A stretch of DNA of 64,000 nucleotides, taken from the NCBI GenBank assembly GCA_021804565.1, contig JAJZHK010000001.1, positions 50,730 to 114,729 of the forward strand. The letters run 5' to 3'. The translations under genes and the position numbers were made by a program. Below the pieces are notes generated by a model. The model saw only the letters and a program-made list of their open reading frames with translations. It had not been told where the DNA came from and searched no databases. Positions 26,528 to 35,061 of this stretch are shown one piece after another. Source of the stretch: Pseudomonadota bacterium. GTDB lineage: Bacteria; Pseudomonadota; Gammaproteobacteria; Pseudomonadales; Moraxellaceae. Every line of letters starts with the position of its first letter. Within the stretch, counting starts at the first letter, position 1.

Positions 26528-28210
26528 ATGTCTGAATCATTTGCCTTCCTGTTTGAAAACAGCCTCAAGGATCTTGACGTCGAAAAAGGCGCGCTGATCC
26601 AAGGTACCGTCATCGCTGTGGACGACGACTGGGTCACGGTCGATACCGGGCTCAAGTCTGAAGGCGTCGTGGCACGCGAAGAATTTCTCAATGATCGCCG
26701 CGAACTTGAAATCAAGGTCGGTGATCAGGTCGATGTGGTCGTCGATGCCCTGGATAACGGCCTCGGTCAGACCGTCCTGTCGCGCGAAAAAGCCAAGCGC
26801 GCCGAAACTTGGACACGACTGGAACGTGTTTTCGAAGCCGGCGAGATCGTCACCGGTATCATTTCCGGCAAAGTCAAAGGCGGCTTTACGGTCGATGTCG
26901 GCTCCATCCGCGCCTTCTTGCCCGGCTCTTTGGTCGATATACGCCCGATCCGCGACACCTCGCATCTGGAAGGACGTGAGCTCGAGTTCAAGCTCATCAA
27001 GCTGGATGCCAAGCGCAACAATGTCGTCGTCTCCCGCCGTGCCGTCATGGAAGCGGAATCCTCGGCCGAACGTGAGCAGCTGCTGGAAAATCTCCAGGAA
27101 GGTCAGGTCGTTCGCGGTATCATCAAGAACCTCACCGAATACGGTGCGTTCGTCGACCTCGGCGGTATCGATGGTCTGCTGCATATCACCGATATGGCCT
27201 GGAAGCGTATCAAGAACCCGAACGAGATCGTTGAAGTCGGTCAGGAAGTGCAGGTCAAGGTGCTCAAGTTTGATCGTGAGCGCAACCGTGTCAGCCTCGG
27301 CCTCAAGCAGCTCGGCGAAGATCCCTGGCTGGATATCGTCCGCCGTTACCCCGTAGGCACGCGCGTCAAGGCCCATATCACCAACCTCACCGACTATGGC
27401 TGCTTTGCCGAACTCGAAGAGGGTGTCGAAGGCTTGGTGCATGTGTCCGAAATGGATTGGACCAACAAGAACGTGCATCCGCATCGTATCGTGCAGGTCG
27501 GTGAAGAAGTCGAAGTCATGGTGCTCGACATCGACGAAGATCGCCGTCGTATCTCCCTGGGTATCAAGCAGTGCAAGGCCAATCCCTGGGATGAGTTCGC
27601 CAAGAACCATGAAAAGGGTGAACAGGTCAGCGGCACCATCAAGTCGATCACCGACTTTGGTATCTTCGTCGGTCTCGATGGCGGTATCGATGGCCTCGTC
27701 CACCTGTCCGACATCTCCTGGAACGAAAGTGGCGAAGAAGCGGTGCGCCGTTACAAGAAGGGCGACACCCTGGATGCCGTCATCCTGTCGGTGGATCCCG
27801 AGCGTGAGCGCATTTCCCTGGGCGTCAAGCAGATGGATCGTGATCCCTTCAATGACTTCGTCACCAAGTATGAAAAAGGCGCTATCGTCAAGGGTCGCGT
27901 CAAGAGCGTCGATGCCAAGGGTGCGACGGTCGAGGTCATGGACGGTGTCGAAGCCAATCTGCGTGCTTCGGAAATCAGCCGTGATCGTGTCGAAGATGCT
28001 ACCCGCTTCTATAAGGAAGGTGATGAGCTTGAGGCCAAGATCATCAGTGTCGATCGCAAGTCGCGCGTGATCAGTCTGTCGATCAAGGCCAAGGATGAGT
28101 CTGAAGATCGTAGTGCCATGGCGGCAGCGCGTGAAAGCGAAGAAAGCCAGGCACCGAAAAAGACCATCGGTGACCTCATCAACAGGGCTCGCCAGTCCAG
28201 CGAAAGCTGA
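26528..28210 (+). CDS. rpsA: 30S ribosomal protein S1
   Basis: A 560-residue protein with six successive S1 RNA-binding repeats, close to the E. coli length of 557. Repeats 3-6 are recognisable by G-x-V-x-x-I-T-D-[FY]-G and H-x-S-[DE]-[IM]-x-W patterns (for example [18 protein letters not shown]). It lets the ribosome start on structured mRNAs. The 60 bases before the ATG hold no good Shine-Dalgarno sequence, as is known for rpsA, whose own leader is recognised by S1. It ends at a strong terminator. Confidence 0.98.
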   Translation: MSESFAFLFENSLKDLDVEKGALIQGTVIAVDDDWVTVDTGLKSEGVVAREEFLNDRRELEIKVGDQVDVVVDALDNGLGQTVLSREKAKRAETWTRLERVFEAGEIVTGIISGKVKGGFTVDVGSIRAFLPGSLVDIRPIRDTSHLEGRELEFKLIKLDAKRNNVVVSRRAVMEAESSAEREQLLENLQEGQVVRGIIKNLTEYGAFVDLGGIDGLLHITDMAWKRIKNPNEIVEVGQEVQVKVLKFDRERNRVSLGLKQLGEDPWLDIVRRYPVGTRVKAHITNLTDYGCFAELEEGVEGLVHVSEMDWTNKNVHPHRIVQVGEEVEVMVLDIDEDRRRISLGIKQCKANPWDEFAKNHEKGEQVSGTIKSITDFGIFVGLDGGIDGLVHLSDISWNESGEEAVRRYKKGDTLDAVILSVDPERERISLGVKQMDRDPFNDFVTKYEKGAIVKGRVKSVDAKGATVEVMDGVEANLRASEISRDRVEDATRFYKEGDELEAKIISVDRKSRVISLSIKAKDESEDRSAMAAARESEESQAPKKTIGDLINRARQSSES

Positions 28211-28223
28211 GCTTAAGTGTTTG

Positions 28224-28251
28224 AAAAACCCCGGCATGTCCGGGGTTTTTT
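28224..28251 (+). terminator. Intrinsic terminator after rpsA
   Basis: AAAAACCCCGG pairs with CCGGGGTTTTT across a 5-base CATGT loop, ending in a run of six T. A second small hairpin, GCCGC-TGAT-GCGGC (28254-28267), follows at once. The gene ihfB, which often follows rpsA, is not here. Confidence 0.93.
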
Positions 28252-28281
28252 ATGCCGCTGATGCGGCAAATATTCTTGTCG

Positions 28282-28299
28282 GCGTCATTTATGTGACGC
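28282..28299. promoter_or_regulatory. Perfect inverted repeat GCGTCA-N6-TGACGC upstream of the chemosensory operon
   Basis: Two 6-base half sites with a 6-base spacer form an 18-base palindrome just upstream of the candidate -35 element of the operon at 28413. If transcription begins near 28338, its centre is about 47 bases upstream, a usual place for an activator. The half sites are arranged opposite to the CRP consensus, so the binding protein is unknown. Confidence 0.45.
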
Positions 28300-28302
28300 T
28301 CT

Positions 28303-28331
28303 CTGGCATATCGAAAATTCTCACCTATGCT
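28303..28331 (+). promoter_or_regulatory. Candidate promoter of the CheA-like/CheX operon
   Basis: CTGGCA (28303-28308), 17 bases, TATGCT (28326-28331). Each hexamer matches the sigma-70 consensus at four positions. It lies between the rpsA terminator and the first gene of the operon, where a promoter is needed, and downstream of a perfect palindrome. Confidence 0.4.
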
Positions 28332-28412
28332 CAATGGCAAGAGGGTCGGTCCTCCCGGGAATCCAGATTTTTGGGCAGTCGTCTCAGACATTGAATCAGC
28401 GATAGGTCATCT

Positions 28413-30653
28413 ATGAGTCCATCATCACATACGAATGCAGTCCACGCTCCAGCGGCCAGCAATCCTATGGGCAAGATCGTTGCCTTGGTCGGTGTCGCCA
28501 TTATCGTGTTCCTTGCCTTTACCAGTTTTAGCGTGCAAAAAGCCGTACAAAGCAACACCAAGCTGGCCGACATCCGTGACCTTTATTTCCCGGTGCTGGA
28601 GCGTGTCGACGCCAATATCGTTCGCCTGGACAAGATGGAAGACCGCTTCATGCAGGGGGTGATGACCGGCGAGCGTGACACCGTCGAACAGTCCCAGCAA
28701 TACTATGCGCAAGGTGATCAGGTCTTCGCCGAGATGATCGCCCTGTATCCGGCGCGGCGGGCAGAGCTGGTGCAACTGCGTAGCGAGTTCAAAGCCTATC
28801 GCGACCTGGCGTATAAAACCTCGATGGGCATGATCGCCCATACCGGCAGCTTCAGTGACATTGGCCGTATGAATGCCCAGCTCAATGACCTGAAGTCCAA
28901 GCTCAAGGACTTCCGTCAGTCGAGCTACAACAACTTCGTCAGCAGTCTCCAGCAGACGCAGGCCGCCACCCAGCTCAACCTCTACATGGGTATGGCCATG
29001 GGGGTCATGAACTTGCTGTTCATGGGCGTGCTGGTGTTTTTCATACGCAACAATCTGCGGATGACTGCGGTCATCGCCGAGCAGAACGCAACCCTGGAGA
29101 TCAAGGTTGAGCAGCGCACCGCCGAGCTGAGCCAAAAAACCAATGACATCAACGCCATGCTCAATAATATGAGCCTCGGGGTGTGCACCGTGGTGCATGG
29201 CAATGTGCTGCATCCAGAGTATTCGGCGTATATGCACAGCATCTTCGGCGAGGCTGATCTGGCCGGGCGCGATGTCATCGAAAGCCTTTTTGCCCATTCC
29301 GATCTCGGTGCGGACACCCGTGATCAAGTGGCGGTGGCCTTATCGGCGATCATCGGTGAAGACATGATGATGTTCGATTTTAACTCGCATCTGCTGGTCT
29401 CGGAGATGCGGGTTCACGAGCCTGACGGACAAGACAAGATTCTGCAGCTGCACTGGAGCCCGATCAAGAACGATCAGGATGCAGTCGATAAAGTTCTGCT
29501 GATCGCCCAGGACGTCACCCACCTGCGCGCCCTTGAACTGGAGTCGGCAAGCCAGAAAGAAGAGCTGGATATCATCTCGCAGATCATCAAGATCTCGATC
29601 GGCAAGTTCAACGAGTTCATCGAGTCGGCGCAGGCTTATGTGGCTGAGAATGACAAGCTTATTCGTGCTCAAAAAACCGTGGATACCGAGACGGTGGCCG
29701 CCTTGTTCCGCAATATGCATACCATCAAGGGTAATGCGCGGACCTTTGAGTTCAAGCTGATCACCGATGCCGCACATCTGGCGGAACAAAGCTACGACTA
29801 TCTGCGTAAAGATCCCGATGCCAGCTGGGATCAGGTGCAGCTGCTTGCCGAGTTGCAGGCTGTGGTCGACGCCATCGCCCACTACCGTGTCGTCAGCGAA
29901 GACAAGCTGGGCCGCAAGGGTCGGGCCTCGGACATGCTGACCGCGCGGGGTGCTTTTGTGTCGGTCGAAGAGATTCTCAGCTTGAAGTCGGCACTGGCGA
30001 GCGTGCAGAGAGAGGTGGGTGGTGAAGCGCTCAAGGCCGTACAGGCACAAGTGGCGCAACTGGGTCTGGTGCCTCTGCAGCGACTGGCCTCCGGGGCGGT
30101 GGACTCCATCTCTTCGCTGGCCAAAGAACTCGGCAAACCGACGCCGCATTTTGAAATCATCCATGGTGAAGTGGCCTTCAACAACGCCGTCGCGCAAGCG
30201 CTCAAAAGCTCGCTCATGCATATCGTGCGCAACTGTCTCGACCACGGCATCGAGCTGCCGCAGGAGCGCCAGCAAGCCGGCAAGAGCGTCGAAGGTCATC
30301 TGCGTTTCGATCTGCGCCGGCAGGATGATGGGGTTCAGCTGCGCATCAGTGACGATGGTCGTGGCTTGGCTTTGCACAAACTCTATGCCAAAGGTGTCGA
30401 ATCCGGGGTGTTCGCAGCAGGCAGTCAGCCTAGCCCCGCCGAAGTGGCCGAGCTGATCTTCCGCTCGGGCCTGTCGACAGCGGAGCAGCTCAGCCAGGTC
30501 TCGGGTCGTGGGGTGGGCATGGATGCCGTACGCACCTTCATCGAGGAGCAAGGTGGTCGCGTCAGCATCGAATTGCATGAGCCGCATGGCCTGGATTTTT
30601 GTCCTTTCGCTTTTCTCATTGAGCTGCCTGCTGCGGCGCTCAGTATGTCCTGA
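28413..30653 (+). CDS. Membrane CheA-like histidine kinase without a CheW-like domain
   Basis: A 746-residue protein. A membrane helix near residues 20-42, a mostly helical periplasmic domain of about 150 residues (four-helix-bundle type) and a second helix near 195-217 form the sensor. A short coiled coil and a PAS-like region follow. An Hpt domain carries His436 in MHTIKGNARTFEF. A CheA-type dimerisation and ATPase unit ends the protein, with N-box IVRNCLDHGIE (near 603), DDGRGL (near 646) and GRGVGMDAV (near 698). The CheW-like P5 domain of true CheA is absent, so it cannot join a standard receptor array. It probably phosphorylates His436 and passes phosphate to the CheY encoded at the end of the operon. 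Confidence 0.85.
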   Translation: MSPSSHTNAVHAPAASNPMGKIVALVGVAIIVFLAFTSFSVQKAVQSNTKLADIRDLYFPVLERVDANIVRLDKMEDRFMQGVMTGERDTVEQSQQYYAQGDQVFAEMIALYPARRAELVQLRSEFKAYRDLAYKTSMGMIAHTGSFSDIGRMNAQLNDLKSKLKDFRQSSYNNFVSSLQQTQAATQLNLYMGMAMGVMNLLFMGVLVFFIRNNLRMTAVIAEQNATLEIKVEQRTAELSQKTNDINAMLNNMSLGVCTVVHGNVLHPEYSAYMHSIFGEADLAGRDVIESLFAHSDLGADTRDQVAVALSAIIGEDMMMFDFNSHLLVSEMRVHEPDGQDKILQLHWSPIKNDQDAVDKVLLIAQDVTHLRALELESASQKEELDIISQIIKISIGKFNEFIESAQAYVAENDKLIRAQKTVDTETVAALFRNMHTIKGNARTFEFKLITDAAHLAEQSYDYLRKDPDASWDQVQLLAELQAVVDAIAHYRVVSEDKLGRKGRASDMLTARGAFVSVEEILSLKSALASVQREVGGEALKAVQAQVAQLGLVPLQRLASGAVDSISSLAKELGKPTPHFEIIHGEVAFNNAVAQALKSSLMHIVRNCLDHGIELPQERQQAGKSVEGHLRFDLRRQDDGVQLRISDDGRGLALHKLYAKGVESGVFAAGSQPSPAEVAELIFRSGLSTAEQLSQVSGRGVGMDAVRTFIEEQGGRVSIELHEPHGLDFCPFAFLIELPAAALSMS

Positions 30654-30675
30654 GACCGCTGCAGGAGGGTAGTTC

Positions 30676-31440
30676 ATGATGGCAGGATGGCTGGGGTTGT
30701 TGCTGGGTGCGATGTTGGCTGCTGTGGTTGTGGGTTTGAGCGATGCTTACCGGCATAAAAGGGCGCTGCGCCAGATGGATGCAGAAACGCAGCGCCTGCG
30801 TGCCAAGCTGGAGGAGCAGCAGCGTGCAAACCGTATCCAGACACAGCGTCAGCAAGAGGACCTGGACCTGAGTCGACGCCGTTATGACGCTTTGCAAGAG
30901 CAAGCGAATGCTCAGGAGACACGCTTTCGTGACCAGGCCAGTGCCCTGGATCAGGAGCGTCAGAGTATGCGCAAGGACTTGCTCGAAGCGCAGGAAAGGA
31001 TCGCGGCTTTCAAGGCTGATCTGCACGCACAGGCCATGCCCTTGGTGCGGGAGTCCGAGCAGTTGCGCAAGATGGCCCATATCTTTGAGCGCTGGCATGA
31101 AGACATGATTTCGCTGATGGATCAAAACCGGAATATGCACGCCAAAAACCAGGAGTTTGGCTCGATCGTCAAGAATGTCATCATTCTCGCCCTCAATGCA
31201 TCGATCGAGGCCGCTCGTGCCGGCGAGGCCGGACGCGGTTTCGCGGTGGTGGCCGATGAGGTGCGCAAGCTGGCCGACCAGTCGGAGGAGCTTTCCAAAG
31301 ACTACAGCCGCAGTCTGCATATGAATGACCTGACCACCACCTCGACGTTTCAGGACATCCAGGCCGGTGGCAAGATGATGATGGCTGCCCTGAGCACCCT
31401 GGAAGCTTTGGTGCATCAGCTGCAGCAAAAGTTGGACTAG
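30676..31440 (+). CDS. Short MCP-like signalling protein without a sensor domain
   Basis: A 254-residue protein with one N-terminal membrane helix (residues 3-22), a long coiled coil (about 30-125), and a shortened MCP hairpin tip (about 170-205) reading [18 protein letters not shown] followed by [12 protein letters not shown]. This tip is the normal contact surface for CheA and CheW. No ligand-binding domain, HAMP or recognisable methylation helices are present, so any signal must come from the membrane, from the adjacent kinase or through the coiled coil. It begins 22 bases after the kinase gene and 3 bases before the CheX gene. A scaffold role is inferred. Confidence 0.82.
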   Translation: MMAGWLGLLLGAMLAAVVVGLSDAYRHKRALRQMDAETQRLRAKLEEQQRANRIQTQRQQEDLDLSRRRYDALQEQANAQETRFRDQASALDQERQSMRKDLLEAQERIAAFKADLHAQAMPLVRESEQLRKMAHIFERWHEDMISLMDQNRNMHAKNQEFGSIVKNVIILALNASIEAARAGEAGRGFAVVADEVRKLADQSEELSKDYSRSLHMNDLTTTSTFQDIQAGGKMMMAALSTLEALVHQLQQKLD

Positions 31441-31443
31441 GTC

Positions 31444-31983
31444 ATGATCAGTTCACAAGCACAAAATGCCCTGGAGACGATGTTCCTGTACGCTGCCAAG
31501 TCGACCTTGGCCTTGTCGCAGGACGATGTCATCAGCATTACGCCACTGCCGGGCACCCAGGCTTTGGATTTTCCTGAGCGTCAGGTTCTGATCTTGACGA
31601 TCTCCTCGTTCACTTTTCGCCTGCTGATGATTTTTCATATCGACGATGACTCGGTGACCCGCGGCTATTTTCAGCAGGAGAAGAGTGAACAGTCCTTTAT
31701 CGACGCCTTTGGTGAGATCGCCAACCTGTTTTGTGGTGCCATGAACCGTGAGCTCCTGAAAACATTTTCCCATTTGGGGATGTCGACGCCCTATGTGCTG
31801 GGGCGCAGTTGCATGGCCTTTATCCAGGAGCTCAAACCCGGCTTCCTGGCGAGTTACCGTATCGATATTCGTGATGACGTGCATCTGCATGCCACCTTGT
31901 GTCTGTGTGAGGATGAAGACATCACCACGATCCATGTCGATACCCACAGCAGCGAAGACACCGGTGAGTTAGAGCTATTTTGA
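31444..31983 (+). CDS. CheX-family phosphatase
   Basis: A 179-residue cytoplasmic protein of the CheC/CheX/FliY phosphatase family. The catalytic ExxN motif is Glu91-Asn94 in FGEIANLFCGAMNRE, so dephosphorylation of CheY-P is predicted. A single such motif is typical of CheX; CheC has two. The protein ends with the tail SSEDTGELELF, very similar to the end of the neighbouring receiver-CheX protein. It lies 3 bases after the MCP-like gene. Confidence 0.8.
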   Translation: MISSQAQNALETMFLYAAKSTLALSQDDVISITPLPGTQALDFPERQVLILTISSFTFRLLMIFHIDDDSVTRGYFQQEKSEQSFIDAFGEIANLFCGAMNRELLKTFSHLGMSTPYVLGRSCMAFIQELKPGFLASYRIDIRDDVHLHATLCLCEDEDITTIHVDTHSSEDTGELELF

Positions 31984-32010
31984 TTCGAGCCCAGATCGAG
32001 AGGACAGGTG

Positions 32011-32961
32011 ATGAGTGAACATGTGTTATTAAGTAAAGTATTGGTGCTCGATGAGAGTAATACTCATGACGAGCTGATCAAGGCTTTTTGTGAAGAGCGC
32101 GGTTTGTTGCCCTTGCGCGTCAATCGGCAGTCCTTGCAGGGCATCCTGAGTTCCAACATCGACCTCGGTGCCGTCCTCCTCGACGAGGACTATGGACGTC
32201 ATGATGAAGAGGCACGTGATATCGCCGCGCTGATTCATCACGCCCGCCGCGAATTGCCGATTTTTTTGAGCAGCGCTACACGTAAGCGCTTGCAGGATCT
32301 GGCGGAACCCTTGCAAAGCTATCTGTGCGGGGTCTTCAGCTGGGATGAGCAGGAGCATCTAAAAACCCTGGTTGACGAGTACATCTTCAGCCTGGTCTAT
32401 CCAAGTGCCCTGGTGCGTGGCATCGCCGAGTTGAGCGAGACGGTATTGATCGACCAGTTCCAACCCATGCAGGTGAACTGCGACGTCCCCTATATCGTGC
32501 GCGATCGACTGATCTATGGCGAGGTCTTCAGCCTGATGGAGATCGAGAGCCCTTGGTGTCGTGGTTATATGATGTTGCAGATCGAAGAATTGCCCATACG
32601 CGGCATCCTCAAGCATCGCAGCGTATCCTCAGAGCAGGATTTTCGTGAGGTCAACAGCTTTCTCGGTGAAGTGACCAATATGATCTGGGGCTCCTTCAAA
32701 AGTCGCTTCATCGGCGAGCCCAGCGAGAACAATACGCGCATCAAGATCCCGCTGATTATCAACCACAAGCACAAGTATATTTCTTTCGGTACCGAGAACC
32801 CGCAGCTATGCTTTCGCTACACTTTGCGTGACGAGGCCAGTGGGGAAGCTTTTGTGATGTACCAGCGCTTCATTTTCAACCTGAGCTGGTCGCCTGAAGA
32901 CTTCAAGGAAGTGAGCGAATTTGATGAACTGGTCAGCTCCGGCGAGCTGGAATTTTTTTGA
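32011..32961 (+). CDS. Degenerate receiver fused to a CheX phosphatase domain
   Basis: A 316-residue protein. The N-terminal 125 residues resemble a receiver: Asp58 in AVLLDEDYG fits the phospho-acceptor, but the usual Lys-Pro is replaced by GVFSWDE, so phosphorylation signalling is probably impaired. The C-terminal domain (about 140-310) is CheX-like with Glu220-Asn223 in LGEVTNMIWGSF. The last residues SSGELEFF repeat the tail of the CheX protein encoded just upstream. ATG 32011 follows GAGAGGA; the preceding GTG is less likely. It could be a phosphatase tuned by a pseudo-receiver. Confidence 0.78.
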   Translation: MSEHVLLSKVLVLDESNTHDELIKAFCEERGLLPLRVNRQSLQGILSSNIDLGAVLLDEDYGRHDEEARDIAALIHHARRELPIFLSSATRKRLQDLAEPLQSYLCGVFSWDEQEHLKTLVDEYIFSLVYPSALVRGIAELSETVLIDQFQPMQVNCDVPYIVRDRLIYGEVFSLMEIESPWCRGYMMLQIEELPIRGILKHRSVSSEQDFREVNSFLGEVTNMIWGSFKSRFIGEPSENNTRIKIPLIINHKHKYISFGTENPQLCFRYTLRDEASGEAFVMYQRFIFNLSWSPEDFKEVSEFDELVSSGELEFF

Positions 32962-32979
32962 TCGAAGGGGAGAGCCGTA

Positions 32980-33345
32980 ATGGCAAAAATTTTGGTCGTG
33001 GACGACTCGAGTACGGTCAGGGATGAAGTGGCAGGCTTTCTGCGTAAAGCCGGTCTGGATGTTGCCACCGCCGTGGATGGTAAGGATGGCCTGGCCAAGC
33101 TCAAGGCCGATCCTGGGATCAAGCTGGTGGTCAGCGATGTCAATATGCCCAATATGGACGGCTTGACCATGGTTGAGAAAATACGTGGGGAGTTGGGGAA
33201 TGCCTCGGTCAATATCATCATGCTCACCACGGAAAGCAGCCCGAGCATGAAGGAGCGCGGCAAGGCAGCGGGCATCAAAGGTTGGATCGTCAAGCCGTTC
33301 AAGGGCGAAGCGGTGCTCGAGGCCTTCAAGAAAATGGTGGGTTGA
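32980..33345 (+). CDS. CheY-like single-domain response regulator
   Basis: A 121-residue receiver with every key residue: Asp8 and Asp9 in VVDDSS, phospho-acceptor Asp53 in VSDVNMPNMDG, Thr83 in MLTTES, and Lys105 in IVKPF. It has no output domain, so it acts by binding a target, as CheY does at the flagellar motor. Being the last gene of an operon with a CheA-like kinase and two CheX phosphatases, it is the likely phosphate carrier of that system. Whether it binds the motor or another target cannot be told. Confidence 0.9.
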   Translation: MAKILVVDDSSTVRDEVAGFLRKAGLDVATAVDGKDGLAKLKADPGIKLVVSDVNMPNMDGLTMVEKIRGELGNASVNIIMLTTESSPSMKERGKAAGIKGWIVKPFKGEAVLEAFKKMVG

Positions 33346-33859
33346 TTCGCTTCCCCCTCCGCAGACCAAGCAGCCCCGAGCCCGAGCGATCGTGTCCCAG
33401 GGCGAGGTGTAAAAGGGGGGGAGCTGGGTCATCGCGCATCTTCGCTAAGGTTGGGTTTGCCGGCTCAAGCGAACGAGGATAAGAACGATGAGCCATGGCA
33501 TGATCGTCAGCACCCAGCGCAGACACCTGGGCAAGCACCAGGGTTTGCTCGCTGAGGCTCGTGGCTGTGCAGTGGCCGCGTAGCGGCAGCCGTTCATCCA
33601 GGTGACGGTGTGGCCGGGACGGTCATTTTTTCAGGGTATTCTTCAAGCAAGTCTTGTGGATCCAGCTCCTTCAGCTTGGCCTTTCCCCGTGGCGAAGCCG
33701 ATGCGCAGCCCTCCGAGCGGTTTGCTCTGAGCCCAGAGACAGCCCGTTTTTCTTGCCTCAGCGAGGTGCCCGCTCATCACGAGTCCGTCCCAACAATATA
33801 CAAAACGGACGTACATCATCTAATATGTTGTGGCGAGGACACTAGGGACGGGATAAAAC
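33346..33859. other. 514-base gap without a convincing gene
   Basis: The longest open frames here are short and unlike proteins. Seen in it: a 26-codon frame starting ATG 33488 with GAGGATAA upstream; a compact hairpin GCCGC-GTA-GCGGC (33576-33588) flanked by GGCTG and CAGCC; and, just before the acyl-CoA dehydrogenase gene, an AT-rich stretch with TAATAT (33821-33826) and outer repeats CAACA/TGTTG (33791-33830), probably promoter or operator DNA. A small RNA in this gap is possible but not shown. Confidence 0.5.
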
Positions 33860-34987
33860 ATGAGTGATGATGAAATCGAACTGTTGCGGGCGTCCTTACG
33901 GCGCTTTGTTCAGCGGGAGATCTTGCCGAATATCGATCGCTGGGAGGAAGAGGGACAGTTTCCTCGTGATCTGTACCGGCAGGCTGGAGAGGCGGGCTTT
34001 CTCGGTCTGGGCTTTGCCGAAGAAGATGGCGGGATGGGTGAAGATCCTCTGGCGGTGATGGCCATGACCGAAGAGTTGATGCGCTGTGGCAGTGGCGGTC
34101 TGGTCGCTTCTTTGGGGTCTTTGGGCATCGGCTTGCCGCCGATCGCCCGTTGGGGCAGCGCAGCCTTAAAAAAACGCGTCATGCCTGAGGTCTTGCGTGG
34201 TGAGAAGATCATCGCTTTGGCCGTCACCGAGCCGGGCGGCGGTTCGGATGTGGCCCATCTGCAAACCCGCGCCCGCCGTGAAGGTGACGAGTACGTCGTC
34301 AGTGGCCAGAAGACCTTCATCACCAGTGGCTGCCGAGCAGATTATCTGACCGTGGCGGTCCGTACCGGTGAGCCCGGTTCCGGGGGCATCAGCCTGCTCC
34401 TGATCGAGACCGACAGAGCCGGTCTGACGCGCAGCGCGCCCCTGCGCAAGATGGGCTGGTGGGCCAGTGATACGGCGGAGCTGTTCTTTGATGAGCTCAG
34501 GGTTCCTGCAGATCAGCTGATCGGTCCGGAAAATGGCGGCTTTTATGTCTTGATGTCCAATTTTCAGATGGAGAGGCTGAGCTTGGCCGTGATGGCGGCG
34601 GCCAGCGCTGATATGGCTTTGCAGGCCAGTCTCGAGTACGCCCAGCAACGTGAGGCTTTTGGGCGCAAGATCGCTTCCTTTCAGGTGCTCAAGCACAAGC
34701 TGGCTGAGATGGCGACGCAGGTGGCGGTTTGCCGTCAGTACAATCTGCAGGTGGCGCGCAATCTGCGTGCCGGTGTGGCGCAGGTGATGGAAGTATCCAT
34801 GGCCAAGAACTTTGCCACCTCCGTATGCGACCGTGTCACCTACGACGCTGTGCAGATCTTCGGAGGCGCCGGTTATATGCGTGGTACTTTGGTCGAACGG
34901 CTCTATCGTGACGCCCGTATCTTGTCCATCGGAGGGGGCACCTACGAGATCATGAATGAGCTTATCGCCCGCCAGTTGGGGCTTTAA
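33860..34987 (+). CDS. Acyl-CoA dehydrogenase
   Basis: A 375-residue FAD-dependent acyl-CoA dehydrogenase with the N-terminal helical domain, the middle beta domain marked by AVTEPGGGSD and FITSG, and the C-terminal four-helix domain with REAFGRKIASFQ and QIFGGAGYM. The position that holds the catalytic Glu in medium-chain enzymes reads GGGTYEIMNE, without it. The base is instead probably Glu238 in FQMERL, as in long-chain and isovaleryl-CoA dehydrogenases. The substrate may be a long or branched acyl-CoA. The gene stands alone, with no other beta-oxidation genes nearby. Confidence 0.9.
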   Translation: MSDDEIELLRASLRRFVQREILPNIDRWEEEGQFPRDLYRQAGEAGFLGLGFAEEDGGMGEDPLAVMAMTEELMRCGSGGLVASLGSLGIGLPPIARWGSAALKKRVMPEVLRGEKIIALAVTEPGGGSDVAHLQTRARREGDEYVVSGQKTFITSGCRADYLTVAVRTGEPGSGGISLLLIETDRAGLTRSAPLRKMGWWASDTAELFFDELRVPADQLIGPENGGFYVLMSNFQMERLSLAVMAAASADMALQASLEYAQQREAFGRKIASFQVLKHKLAEMATQVAVCRQYNLQVARNLRAGVAQVMEVSMAKNFATSVCDRVTYDAVQIFGGAGYMRGTLVERLYRDARILSIGGGTYEIMNELIARQLGL

Positions 34988-35061
34988 AGTCGGCTTGACG
35001 AGCGACCTTTTCATTAAAAGAGGCTATGCTATCGCTGTCAGTGAGCATAGGCGAATGGGGC

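Noticed and set aside
26537..28237. Open frame of about 566 codons opposite rpsA
   Set aside because: rpsA on the plus strand has six S1 repeats; the antisense frame only mirrors the repeats.
33610..33867. Open frame of 85 codons before the acyl-CoA dehydrogenase gene
   Set aside because: No ribosome site, unusual composition and overlap with the next gene's start; it looks like chance.
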